From the NCBI GenBank assembly GCA_964450355.1, contig CAYVDH010000099.1:1-12739 (forward strand): a stretch of DNA of 12,739 bases. Direction: 5' to 3'. The notes beneath the pieces were generated by a model. That model worked only from the letters and a program-made list of their open reading frames with translations. It had not been told where the DNA came from and made no database searches. How positions within the stretch are numbered: position 1 is the stretch's first letter; each line of letters opens with the position of its first letter. This DNA comes from CAYVDH01 sp964450355. GTDB taxonomy: Bacteria > Bacteroidota > Bacteroidia > NS11-12g > UBA955. Positions 1 to 7,171 of this stretch are shown here, piece after piece. Position numbers and translations under genes: made by a program.

Positions 1-2493
1 ATTGCGGTGCTCTTTTGTGTCGCCAGTAGAAGTTAATAAGGCTGTTTGTTGAGCTTTTAAAATGGTTTGAAGTTGAGATGTAATTCTTGCTTTGCTGATG
101 TTATCAAAAAATGGACTATTGAAAACAGTTCCTAGCATTTCCACATATTCTATTTGTAAATTCTGTCTGTAAGTATTGACATTCCCAGTTAAATCAGCTT
201 GGAAAATGGCATTGGTTAAATCTTTTAGAACTTCAGTTAAATCGTATTTGTTTCCATACAATTTGCTGTCTGTAATTCTTTGTAAAGTAGCAGGATGTAA
301 CAAATGTACCAATATCGATTTTTGAATATTCAATACTCTATCGTGCAATTTTGGATCTTCACCACTGCTAAAAAATCCAAATCCTCTTCGTTGTTGTTGC
401 AAATAATTAGCTAAATCGGTAGGGGCTTCAAATGCTTTAGGTGAAAACACGTATTCATTTAAAAATTTCATTGCATTTTTTTGCTCTTCTAAAGGAACAG
501 CTGTAAACGGTTTTACAGTTGAATTTTGGTTAGCAAAACTTCTATCAACATATACGCCACCAATGTAACGAGAAACAACTCCAGCTTGAATTCCCCATTC
601 GCTAGTTAATACTAAATAATTGGTTCTTAAATCGTGATAACTTTGATTTCCTTTGCCATATTCTGCTAATAAACTGTCCTGTAGTTTTTTAATCATCACT
701 ACCCTATTTCTTGCAAATCCAATGGCATCTGAGCTCATATCACCAATCATTACTCTTGGGTCAATGGCCTTGCCTGGAGATCTCATGTCATCGGCATCGT
801 TGCCAAAAGTAAGAGCAGGTTCAGTACTTCTTATCAATATTTTTTCTCTGCGAATTGAGTCAGCTGTTTTTGAGCTTTCCTCGTAATATCCAAATTCAAT
901 TGCCCAAAAATCATAAGGTCCTGGTTTATCTGTGAAATATTGGTATTTAGTTTTGCTATTAAGATTGAAGTTGATGGCAGGATAATCCATCACGCTACCA
1001 TTCAAACCAATGTCTTTGGTTTTATTGTAATCATTGATGCCGTTTAAATCGTGTAGTTGAGTTGATTTCATGTTGTGATTCAGTCCAAGTGTATGACCTA
1101 CCTCGTGAAGAACTAAATAATACAAGGCTTCTTTCAAAAACTCATCAACTTCAATTTTTGATTTGCTACTTGAATTGATAGCTAATTGTCCCAACATGTT
1201 TTGTTGGTGTAAATGGTCTATCACACTGCAATTGTCATGGTGTTGATGAGATTCCTCTAAAAGCATTTCTAAACCCGCTTTATCAAATGTGTTTTTAGAT
1301 CTTAATCTGTTGGTCAAAAACACCCATTCGAACATGATGTCAGCACCTAAAATTTCACCTGTACGAGGATTGACAAAACTCGGTCCATAACCTCCAAATG
1401 GAGGCTCAGGACTACTGGTCCATCTCAACACATTGTACCTGATATCTCCTGCATGCCAAGTGGCGCTATCTGGTTGCTCTTTGATTTCAATGGCATTTTT
1501 AAAACCAGCTTTTTCAAAAGCCATGTTCCATTGTAAAATGGCTGCTTTTATGGTTGGTCTGAGTTCTACTGGAGTTGTATTTTCTATCCACCAAGTGATG
1601 GGTTTTACGGGTTCAGATATTGCAGCATTTTTATCTTTTTTCTCTAAATTCCAACGGTGAATAACATCTCTGTAATTAACAGATTGAAGGCTGGTCATGT
1701 CGTTGACTTGATGAGTGAAATAACCTATTCTTGGATCATCAAATCTAGGTTGGAAATTGTTATCTGGCATAGCAATAAAACTGTGTTGCAACAACACTTC
1801 GACATATCTTGAATCAGTAATGGCGGCACTACCTGCACCTCTAGACATGGGATCGTCATACACATATTTTACAACAATGTCTGTATTTTCTGGGTAATTG
1901 TTAATTTCATGGTACCTAGTTTTGTTTTTGCTCAATGCTCCTAAATTAAATCCCATACCAAACGAAGGTGTTTTAACTTGGTATAACACTTCGCTCAAAA
2001 ATAAATTATCAGCTTCAATTAAATACTCCCCTTTGGATTCATCTATTGCCACTATTTTTTCTGAGCTCATCACAGGATTGTTGATGTTGCTATTAGCTGA
2101 CTTGGCTATGGCATTGTTAGGATTAAAATAATGGGATACGTTTTTCGCTTGAAATTCAATTTGACCATAATACTTTTTAATTTCAAACACCTTGTTATCT
2201 CTGTAAGTTCCTTTGTTGTGACCAGTGGAATTATTACCATTTTCCACATAAGAGAAGTAAATGTATTCTTTGTCTAATTGTTCTTTTTTAATCAGCATCA
2301 TCACACTTCCGTTTGTAGTGTCTCTGTAAAGGGTAAACAATCCATTTATTTTTTTACACTTTTTGGTTTTATCTGCAATGGAGGCTAAAGCAGGTGTTGC
2401 AGGTTTGGGTGCTTCGGTGGGTTTGTCGTCTTTTTTTTGAGCTAATAGACTAAGTCCATAAACTAAATTTAACAATAAAATTATTTTTTTCAT
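1..2493 (-). CDS. Exported zinc-dependent metalloprotease (DUF5118-DUF5117-DUF4953 type), 3' end outside window
   Basis: The frame is open from the ATG at 2493 to the left edge, giving 831 visible residues with no stop. The N-terminus (MKKIILLLNLVYGLSLLAQ) is a Sec signal peptide ending in the AQ common in Bacteroidota, so the protein acts outside the cytoplasm. HEVGHTLGLNHN at residues 463-474 is the metzincin zinc site HExxHxxGxxH (ligands H463, H467, H473; base E464). SVMDYP follows, with M502 in the position of the Met-turn. The upstream half (about 45-390) matches the beta-rich DUF5118/DUF5117 part of this family, including the stretch around residues 200-260 with DDPMSRGAG. Family members are mostly 800-900 residues, so only a short C-terminus should be missing. 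Whether that end carries a T9SS sorting domain cannot be seen. Substrate is unknown. It is the last minus-strand gene here and is separated from the toxin module by 244 bases. Confidence 0.93.
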   Translation of the reverse strand, partial: MKKIILLLNLVYGLSLLAQKKDDKPTEAPKPATPALASIADKTKKCKKINGLFTLYRDTTNGSVMMLIKKEQLDKEYIYFSYVENGNNSTGHNKGTYRDNKVFEIKKYYGQIEFQAKNVSHYFNPNNAIAKSANSNINNPVMSSEKIVAIDESKGEYLIEADNLFLSEVLYQVKTPSFGMGFNLGALSKNKTRYHEINNYPENTDIVVKYVYDDPMSRGAGSAAITDSRYVEVLLQHSFIAMPDNNFQPRFDDPRIGYFTHQVNDMTSLQSVNYRDVIHRWNLEKKDKNAAISEPVKPITWWIENTTPVELRPTIKAAILQWNMAFEKAGFKNAIEIKEQPDSATWHAGDIRYNVLRWTSSPEPPFGGYGPSFVNPRTGEILGADIMFEWVFLTNRLRSKNTFDKAGLEMLLEESHQHHDNCSVIDHLHQQNMLGQLAINSSSKSKIEVDEFLKEALYYLVLHEVGHTLGLNHNMKSTQLHDLNGINDYNKTKDIGLNGSVMDYPAINFNLNSKTKYQYFTDKPGPYDFWAIEFGYYEESSKTADSIRREKILIRSTEPALTFGNDADDMRSPGKAIDPRVMIGDMSSDAIGFARNRVVMIKKLQDSLLAEYGKGNQSYHDLRTNYLVLTSEWGIQAGVVSRYIGGVYVDRSFANQNSTVKPFTAVPLEEQKNAMKFLNEYVFSPKAFEAPTDLANYLQQQRRGFGFFSSGEDPKLHDRVLNIQKSILVHLLHPATLQRITDSKLYGNKYDLTEVLKDLTNAIFQADLTGNVNTYRQNLQIEYVEMLGTVFNSPFFDNISKARITSQLQTILKAQQTALLTSTGDTKEHRN

Positions 2494-2505
2494 AAATAAA
2501 GCGTG

Positions 2506-2513
2506 CAAATTAG
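2506..2513 (-). promoter_or_regulatory. Degenerate -7-like box upstream of the metalloprotease
   Basis: Read on the minus strand, CTAATTTG lies 12 bases before the start codon. It resembles the Bacteroidota -7 box TAnnTTTG with a spacer one base short (TA-A-TTTG). No clear -33 element is seen. Support comes mainly from the same arrangement in front of the other leading genes of the window. Confidence 0.3.
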
Positions 2514-2605
2514 CTAAATTGCTTAGATTTTGGAAAAAATAATTTGATTGAATAAGAAAATATTCTTTGAAAATTCTAATTTTAATAAAAGTTTACGGAT
2601 TGGAG

Positions 2606-2708
2606 CTTGGCGCAGTAGTGGATTCTAGAACTCAAAACTGTTAATATACCAAAAAGATAATGAGAGGTCGAATACTCGGTTAAACCATTAATCCGCCATT
2701 GCGACAAA
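2606..2708. repeat. Long imperfect inverted repeat (hairpin) downstream of the mazF-like toxin gene
   Basis: Arm 2607-2624 can pair with arm 2690-2707. Sixteen of 18 positions pair: 14 Watson-Crick and two G-U type. The mismatches are at 2617/2697 and 2610/2704. The loop is 65 bases and contains a small internal palindrome, GGTTAAACC, at 2679-2687. No T-run follows either arm, so it is not a standard intrinsic terminator. On the minus strand the distal flank reads GCTTAATGGCGTTTG, close to the outer box plus inner arm of integron attC sites (RYYYAAC then GGCG...). The resemblance is only partial. A dispersed intergenic palindrome is the other reading. Confidence 0.6.
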
Positions 2709-2727
2709 CGCCATTAAGCGAATACTC
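2669..2727. repeat. Nested short direct repeats (CGAATACTC x2, CGCCATT x2)
   Basis: CGAATACTC occurs at 2669-2677 and 2719-2727, 50 bases apart. Between the copies, CGCCATT occurs at 2694-2700 and 2709-2715, and CCATTAA also occurs twice. The repeats overlap the distal hairpin arm and end 10 bases from the toxin gene stop. No function is evident. Confidence 0.5.
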
Positions 2728-2737
2728 TTTTGCCCTT

Positions 2738-3088
2738 TTAAAGTTCTAAAGTGTCAATTAAAACAGCATTAATTTTCAAAATATCTTTACTATCTAACCT
2801 TGCTCTTTTACTAACAATTCTGTCAAATGAAATGGTTCTGATTTGATGGCACAAAGCGTAACTGTCAGCAGTAAGTCCAGCAGTTCCTTTTATAATTTTT
2901 ACAATGGTGAATAAACTATATTTAGCTTCCTTAGTTGTCAATGGAACAACAACAGCTAAGTCAAGATTATTGAATGATTTGATTACAACACAAGGCCTTT
3001 CAAAACCTTGTTCGTGTCCTTTGATTTCTTTTGGTGGAGTGCCAAGATTGACATTTATAATTTCGCCTTTGGTAAAATTATGTTTCAT
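2738..3088 (-). CDS. PemK/MazF-family toxin (probable endoribonuclease)
   Basis: This 116-residue protein has the length and motif order of the PemK/MazF fold. KGEIINVNL (7-15) is the first strand. HEQGFERPCVVI (25-36) is the Gly-x-x-Arg-Pro element, with R31 as candidate catalytic Arg. VVVPLTT (46-52) supplies the conserved Thr (T51). LTADSYALCHQIRTIS (72-87) is the conserved C-terminal strand, followed by R90. Family members are mostly sequence-specific mRNA interferases held inactive by an antitoxin encoded upstream; cleavage specificity cannot be read here. The ATG overlaps the preceding gene's stop as TAATG, so it is probably translated by coupling, and it has no promoter box of its own. 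No MazE-like gene of the usual ~80 residues is adjacent. The only partner is the 257-residue protein upstream. The catalytic residues look intact. Confidence 0.88.
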   Translation of the reverse strand: MKHNFTKGEIINVNLGTPPKEIKGHEQGFERPCVVIKSFNNLDLAVVVPLTTKEAKYSLFTIVKIIKGTAGLTADSYALCHQIRTISFDRIVSKRARLDSKDILKINAVLIDTLEL

Positions 3089-3861
3089 TAATTTGAAAGG
3101 TTAGAAGCAAAATCGCCCAAGCCCAAATCAGCTAACTGTTTTTGTTCTTTAATAAAGCTGTTGTCAAAAGATAGATTGGAAAAAGATTGTCGTGTTGAAC
3201 GGTTTTTTAAAATTCCTAACTCTGCTGCTAAAGCAGAATATTCTTGAGCTGCATCAGCAACTAAAAATGCCAACTCATTTATTGTCTTGTCAGAAATCTT
3301 AAGTTTATCATCTCCAATTATGTCAGCCGCTACAAGAACAAATTCAATATGCAATGAAGCGTTAGTCCAGTCAACAATTTTTTGAGTTGTTTCTTCGTCA
3401 AGATTTGCAAACGCTAATGAAGCAATGAACTGCTGATATGTTATGTCGGGAAGTTGGGAGATGTTTGAATCAAAACTGTCGGATGAAAATTCACTTGTCC
3501 CAACCAATGACTCAACAACTCTTTGGTTGCAACGCAATGCGAACAAAAGATTTTCAGTCAAAACTTCAAGTTTCCTATTAGAATTAAACTCTTCAATTTG
3601 AGGAAAAATGTCATTGAACATTTCAAGATAGTCAAAGTTTTTGTTGTCTGCCAACCATTTAAGGGCTTTGATACGCAAATTAAAAACCTGACTAAGCATC
3701 TCTACTGATTGTGCTTGAACTTTTTTGCCCGAAGTGATAATAGCTTTAATGTCGCTGGATAGACGGTCAAGGTCTTTCTTCAACGGATTTTTTAGCTGAG
3801 AATAAAGATTATTTCTCAATTGAAAACAAATTACATCATAATTTTTTGCTGTCGCTATCAT
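3088..3861 (-). CDS. Unrecognised 257-residue protein; candidate antitoxin or partner of the MazF-like toxin
   Basis: I do not recognise the family. The sequence is mostly amphipathic helix, rich in Leu, Ala, Lys and Asp, with no signal peptide, membrane segment, or visible helix-turn-helix or AbrB/MazE motif. Residues 1-215 look like a helical bundle. The last ~38 residues (220-257), starting NRSTRQSF and ending GDFASNLSN, are Ser/Asn-rich and look like a flexible tail, which is where many antitoxins bind their toxins. The gene precedes the toxin with a one-base TAATG overlap, the usual antitoxin-first order. Its start is supported by a -7 box ending 8 bases upstream and a -33 element inside a palindrome, a layout suited to autoregulation. 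Three hand-counted 60-base lines gave 35-43% G+C, against 27-33% in lines sampled from neighbouring genes. The antitoxin role is inference from position only. Confidence 0.75.
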   Translation of the reverse strand: MIATAKNYDVICFQLRNNLYSQLKNPLKKDLDRLSSDIKAIITSGKKVQAQSVEMLSQVFNLRIKALKWLADNKNFDYLEMFNDIFPQIEEFNSNRKLEVLTENLLFALRCNQRVVESLVGTSEFSSDSFDSNISQLPDITYQQFIASLAFANLDEETTQKIVDWTNASLHIEFVLVAADIIGDDKLKISDKTINELAFLVADAAQEYSALAAELGILKNRSTRQSFSNLSFDNSFIKEQKQLADLGLGDFASNLSN

Positions 3862-3868
3862 TTGATTG

Positions 3869-3899
3869 CAAAGTTACTATTTTTTTGGTTTATGACAAT
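3869..3899 (-). promoter_or_regulatory. Promoter of the toxin-antitoxin-like pair
   Basis: On the minus strand TAACTTTG (3869-3876) is a perfect match to the Bacteroidota -7 consensus TAnnTTTG. ATTG at 3896-3899 sits 19 bases further upstream as the -33 element. The start codon follows the -7 box after only seven bases, so the transcript would have almost no leader. This is the best two-part promoter in the window. Confidence 0.65.
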
Positions 3900-3913
3900 T
3901 GTAAGAATGTCAT
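3892..3913. promoter_or_regulatory. Palindromic candidate operator over the -33 element
   Basis: ATGACA (3892-3897) and TGTCAT (3908-3913) form a perfect 6-base inverted repeat with a 10-base spacer. The 16-base centre-to-centre spacing puts both arms near the same face of the helix. The left arm overlaps the -33 element of the toxin-pair promoter, so a bound dimer would block transcription. Autorepression by the antitoxin or complex is the obvious model, although the 257-residue protein shows no recognisable DNA-binding motif. Confidence 0.45.
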
Positions 3914-3963
3914 TTTTGGTCGCTTGGATTGTGCTTGCTTTGTCGTCATTGGGTTTCCGCTAA

Positions 3964-6309
3964 CTACTTAACAACCGTAATTTTAGCAGATTTTAATGCT
4001 CCATTATTTGTTTTAATCACTACTACGTAATTTGATTGTTGCAAATGTTCAACTGATATAGTTAATTGATTGTATTCATTTTCTACCACATAGAAATCTT
4101 CAACTTTCTTGCCTGTAATGTCATATATTTCAATGGATTTAACATCGTTTTTATTGATGTCAAATTCCACAACTTTAGAGCTAGGATTTGGGTACGCATT
4201 AATTCTGGTCATAGCCACTACAGGGTTGATGGATGTATTATCAATGTACTTAAAATCCGGTTTTAAATAAAAGAATCCTCCTTTGTTACAAGCTACTACT
4301 ATTTCTTGGGTTTTATCGTCATCCAAGTCAACAAAGGTAGAATATATCCGCTGCCCAAAATCAATGTTATACACCTTTTGATTGGCAATGAGTTTGTAAT
4401 AATTAAAATTTTTGTATTCAACAAATTGACTGTTGATGACAGAATCCATTTGATACAATCGCAACAATCCACGAGCATTGCTTACAAGAATTTCGTTTTT
4501 ACCATAGTTATCAATGTTTGCAACAGAAATGCCAGAATAAAGAAATTTTTCATAGACAACAAATGAATCAACAGCAATGTAATTACCTGAATCATCGTAA
4601 TCATATTTGTATTGTAAAGACAAAGAGTCTGAAGGATTAATTTTTCCATATTTAGACGTTTTAAAAATTAAATCAGGGTCTGATAATGTTCCTATGTTTT
4701 CGTAATATTTAATGAAAGTATCGTATTGTCCTATCAATACATCTTTTAATCCATCTTTGTTTACATCGAAAACAAAAGGAGCGGAAAAGCTTCCTGCATC
4801 TATATTGAATCCGGGATAACTTGAATTACTAAGTGTGAAAGTGGGATTCAAGGTATTTGTTGTTGAAGATGTATTTTTAAAATATTTCAACTCCCCTTTG
4901 TCATTTCCACAAATGATATCGGTTTTACCATCATTGTTCATGTCGGCTACAGAGATGGTCATGTTACTTAGATTACCGTTGGAAATAAAACCAAAATTCT
5001 TATTCTTTAATTTGAATTTAGCTTGAGTTTTATTGCCTACATTTTCAAATAAATAGATTGAGTTTGAATCATTTTTTGTTACAATAGCATCCCCATTGGT
5101 TGCAACCATTAAATCCATGTCTCCATCACTATCCCAATCGTAAAATGCCGGACAACCAATGCTACCTATATCTACTGTTTGATCGGAGAATAGAGGTTGT
5201 TTTTGTGAAAACTGAGGAGCTAAATCAGTACCAATGTTTTTAAGCCAAAATATTTGATTGGTTTCTTGAATCGGATTGTAGGTAGAATTTGGAGCATAAA
5301 TTAAATCTCTTTTTCCATCGTTATCTACATCTAAAAAATAAGCTGCAGGATAAATTGGCACCTCTACTCTGTTGCTTAAAGTAACAAAGGACGTATCGTA
5401 ATTGATGATGGTATCAAAATACTTGTTATGATCTTTTTTCCCATTGTATAACAAGGTCATGTGATTACAACCTTCGTTACCTAAAAGCATATCAATGTCA
5501 TTGTCATTATCTGCATCGAACAAAGTAATAGAAGACCCTAGAGTATGCCTCATGTATTGATGAAATTTCAAGGAATCTTTTTGATTATTTTGGCCTAACA
5601 AATAGGTATTACAATTATAATCTGTAAAATCACCCCACATTAAGTTAACTAATTTAAATCTCATGCTATCCGTTGGTAAATCTAGTTCTTCTTGAAAATT
5701 TTTATAATAGGAAATGGCTCCTCCGATATTAGAAAAATTACAAATATCTAAATCTCCGTCATTATCCATATCATATATTCCAGGCAAATGAATGTTTGGT
5801 ATATTCAATTGATTAAATTCAATAAATGAGCCTTGAGGAGAGCGGTTGCGAAACAACAATGAAGGAACAGCTTCGAAAGCAGGCCTACCTCCTACTGTGT
5901 AAGAGATGTTTTTATAAACTTGAACAACATTTTCTATTGTAAAAATATCCTCATAACCATCTCTATTGAAATCCCTCATCAACATCCAAGAATTAGGTTT
6001 TAATTTAGGAAAATATTGGGCGTAACGGTTGTCAAGTTTGTATTTAACTTCATTGGCATTTCCAATGTTTATCAACGTGGTAATAGAGCCATCTGCTTTG
6101 TCATAGATAACTAAATCTTTTTTGTTGTCTCCATTGACATCACAACTATTGAATTGTGGGGCATGAAATCCACCAGTTGCAGAATATTGAATTGTATTGT
6201 TGTTTCCATCTACAAAAAACAAACTATCAGTAACTCTGTATTGAAAATTTTGGGATTGAATTTTTAAACAAATTACAATGTAAAAAGGAATTAGTATTAA
6301 TCTTTTCAT
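3964..6309 (-). CDS. Secreted FG-GAP/VCBS-repeat protein with T9SS C-terminal sorting domain
   Basis: I place the start at the ATG at 6309, giving 781 residues. From there the protein opens with a signal peptide (MKRLILIPFYIVICLKIQSQ), and a -7 box sits between this ATG and the alternative ATG at 6339. Ten calcium-loop motifs of the FG-GAP/VCBS type (DxDxDGxxD and variants) occur at about residues 57, 113, 180, 265, 327, 391, 456, 515, 598 and 661. Examples are DMDNDGDLD (180-188) and DVDNDGKRD (327-335). This predicts a propeller-like fold stabilised by calcium. Residues ~697-781 are a type A T9SS sorting domain: YPNPSS at 706-711, then IEIYDITGKKV, ending in KITVVK. The late Gly-x-Tyr of the domain is replaced by SNY. 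The domain directs passage through the outer membrane and is normally cleaved on surface attachment. The ligand is unknown. No catalytic domain is visible. Confidence 0.9.
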   Translation of the reverse strand: MKRLILIPFYIVICLKIQSQNFQYRVTDSLFFVDGNNNTIQYSATGGFHAPQFNSCDVNGDNKKDLVIYDKADGSITTLINIGNANEVKYKLDNRYAQYFPKLKPNSWMLMRDFNRDGYEDIFTIENVVQVYKNISYTVGGRPAFEAVPSLLFRNRSPQGSFIEFNQLNIPNIHLPGIYDMDNDGDLDICNFSNIGGAISYYKNFQEELDLPTDSMRFKLVNLMWGDFTDYNCNTYLLGQNNQKDSLKFHQYMRHTLGSSITLFDADNDNDIDMLLGNEGCNHMTLLYNGKKDHNKYFDTIINYDTSFVTLSNRVEVPIYPAAYFLDVDNDGKRDLIYAPNSTYNPIQETNQIFWLKNIGTDLAPQFSQKQPLFSDQTVDIGSIGCPAFYDWDSDGDMDLMVATNGDAIVTKNDSNSIYLFENVGNKTQAKFKLKNKNFGFISNGNLSNMTISVADMNNDGKTDIICGNDKGELKYFKNTSSTTNTLNPTFTLSNSSYPGFNIDAGSFSAPFVFDVNKDGLKDVLIGQYDTFIKYYENIGTLSDPDLIFKTSKYGKINPSDSLSLQYKYDYDDSGNYIAVDSFVVYEKFLYSGISVANIDNYGKNEILVSNARGLLRLYQMDSVINSQFVEYKNFNYYKLIANQKVYNIDFGQRIYSTFVDLDDDKTQEIVVACNKGGFFYLKPDFKYIDNTSINPVVAMTRINAYPNPSSKVVEFDINKNDVKSIEIYDITGKKVEDFYVVENEYNQLTISVEHLQQSNYVVVIKTNNGALKSAKITVVK

Positions 6310-6318
6310 GAAATTATT

Positions 6319-6326
6319 CAAATTTA
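6319..6326 (-). promoter_or_regulatory. -7 box of the secreted VCBS/T9SS cargo gene
   Basis: TAAATTTG on the minus strand matches TAnnTTTG and ends nine bases before the ATG at 6309. The nearest TTG upstream is only 14 bases away, short for a -33 element. The box lies inside the stretch that would be coding if the ATG at 6339 were used, which argues for the shorter protein. Confidence 0.5.
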
Positions 6327-6367
6327 ATGAATAAGACACACAAAAAGAAAATTAGTTGCAAAAAAAT

Positions 6368-7168
6368 CTATTTGAAAGGACTATCTTTTTCTTTTGCTAC
6401 TGTTTTATAGATGATTTTATCTAAAAATTTAGGGAAAAATTTACTAAAAAAAACAGTGAGTTTACCTTGAATTGTCAGTAATAAATATTGCTTACGCTTA
6501 TCGATGGCTTTAAATATGGCTTTAGCTACGGTTTCGGCAGGCATGAGTTTTGTTTCATCAAAAGGACTTTCTGTTTGGCTGTTTCCCAAATGATTTAGTG
6601 CAGTATTTCTAATGTTGGAATTGGTATAACCCGGACAAGCAATTAATACATGTAATTTTTGATTGTAATTTTCAATCCTTAAAGATTCTAAAAAACCATG
6701 CATTGCAAATTTAGATGCACAATATCCAGTGCGACCAGGCAGACCAACAATACCTGAAATGGATGATACACCTACAATGCTACCCTTAGATTTCAATATG
6801 TAAGGTAATGCGTATTTAGTACAATTTACAGTTCCCCAAAAATTGATATCCATTACAGACTTGATAACATCAAGATTACAATCTGTAAATAAAGCTCGCA
6901 TGCTGATGCCAGCATTGTTAATTAATACATCAATTTGACCAAAGGTTTGTACAGTTAGATTGATTAAATTTTCACATTCTTGTTCCGAACTGACATCACA
7001 AACAACAGCTAAACATTTGGCTCCATTGCTTTCACAATTAGACTTAACTAAGTTTAATTTTTCGCTGTTTCTGGCAGCAATAACAACATTGTATTTTTTT
7101 ATAGAAGCTTGAATTGCAAGTGCTTCGCCAATGCCAGATGAGCCTCCAGTGATGATTACTGTTTTCAA
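6368..7168 (-). CDS. Short-chain dehydrogenase/reductase (SDR), TTG start
   Basis: This 266-residue classical SDR should be an NAD(P)(H)-dependent oxidoreductase. TGGSSGIG (7-14) is the nucleotide-binding turn. AARN with R33 after the second strand favours NADPH, and D58 (CDVS) contacts the adenine. NNAG is at 84-87. The catalytic tetrad is N109, S136, Y149 and K153 (YCASK). The C-terminal extension (about 230-266), with a hydrophobic run and KFFPKFLDKI, suggests peripheral membrane contact, as in DHRS7-like lipid-active SDRs; the substrate is not predictable. The start codon is TTG (7166-7168). No ATG lies before the Rossmann motif, and the stop of the preceding redoxin gene is two codons upstream in the same frame (TAA AAT TTG). 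Translation is therefore probably coupled to that gene. Confidence 0.92.
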   Translation of the reverse strand: MKTVIITGGSSGIGEALAIQASIKKYNVVIAARNSEKLNLVKSNCESNGAKCLAVVCDVSSEQECENLINLTVQTFGQIDVLINNAGISMRALFTDCNLDVIKSVMDINFWGTVNCTKYALPYILKSKGSIVGVSSISGIVGLPGRTGYCASKFAMHGFLESLRIENYNQKLHVLIACPGYTNSNIRNTALNHLGNSQTESPFDETKLMPAETVAKAIFKAIDKRKQYLLLTIQGKLTVFFSKFFPKFLDKIIYKTVAKEKDSPFK

Positions 7169-7171
7169 ATT

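Noticed and set aside
653..2131. Small plus-strand open frames at 653-886, 1433-1660 and 1898-2131
   Set aside because: They lie inside the continuous metalloprotease frame, have no recognisable domains and no promoter boxes.
2601..2690. tRNA-like words (GGCGCAGTAGTGG, CTCAAAA, GGTCGAAT) suggesting a tRNA or decayed tRNA
   Set aside because: The T-arm stem does not pair, the anticodon stem is weak and there is no acceptor stem. The first block is explained by the hairpin arm 2607-2624.
2709..2740. Intrinsic terminator after the toxin gene
   Set aside because: The nearby hairpin has no U-tract on the transcribed strand, and its loop is too long.
6260..6275. Cys14 of the secreted protein as a lipoprotein attachment site
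   Set aside because: The preceding residues (IVI) lack the small residue required at -1, and a normal signal peptidase I site with SQ follows.
6310..6339. Start of the secreted protein at the ATG at 6339 (ten extra residues)
   Set aside because: It would place a polar stretch before the signal peptide, and it lies upstream of the -7 box at 6319-6326.
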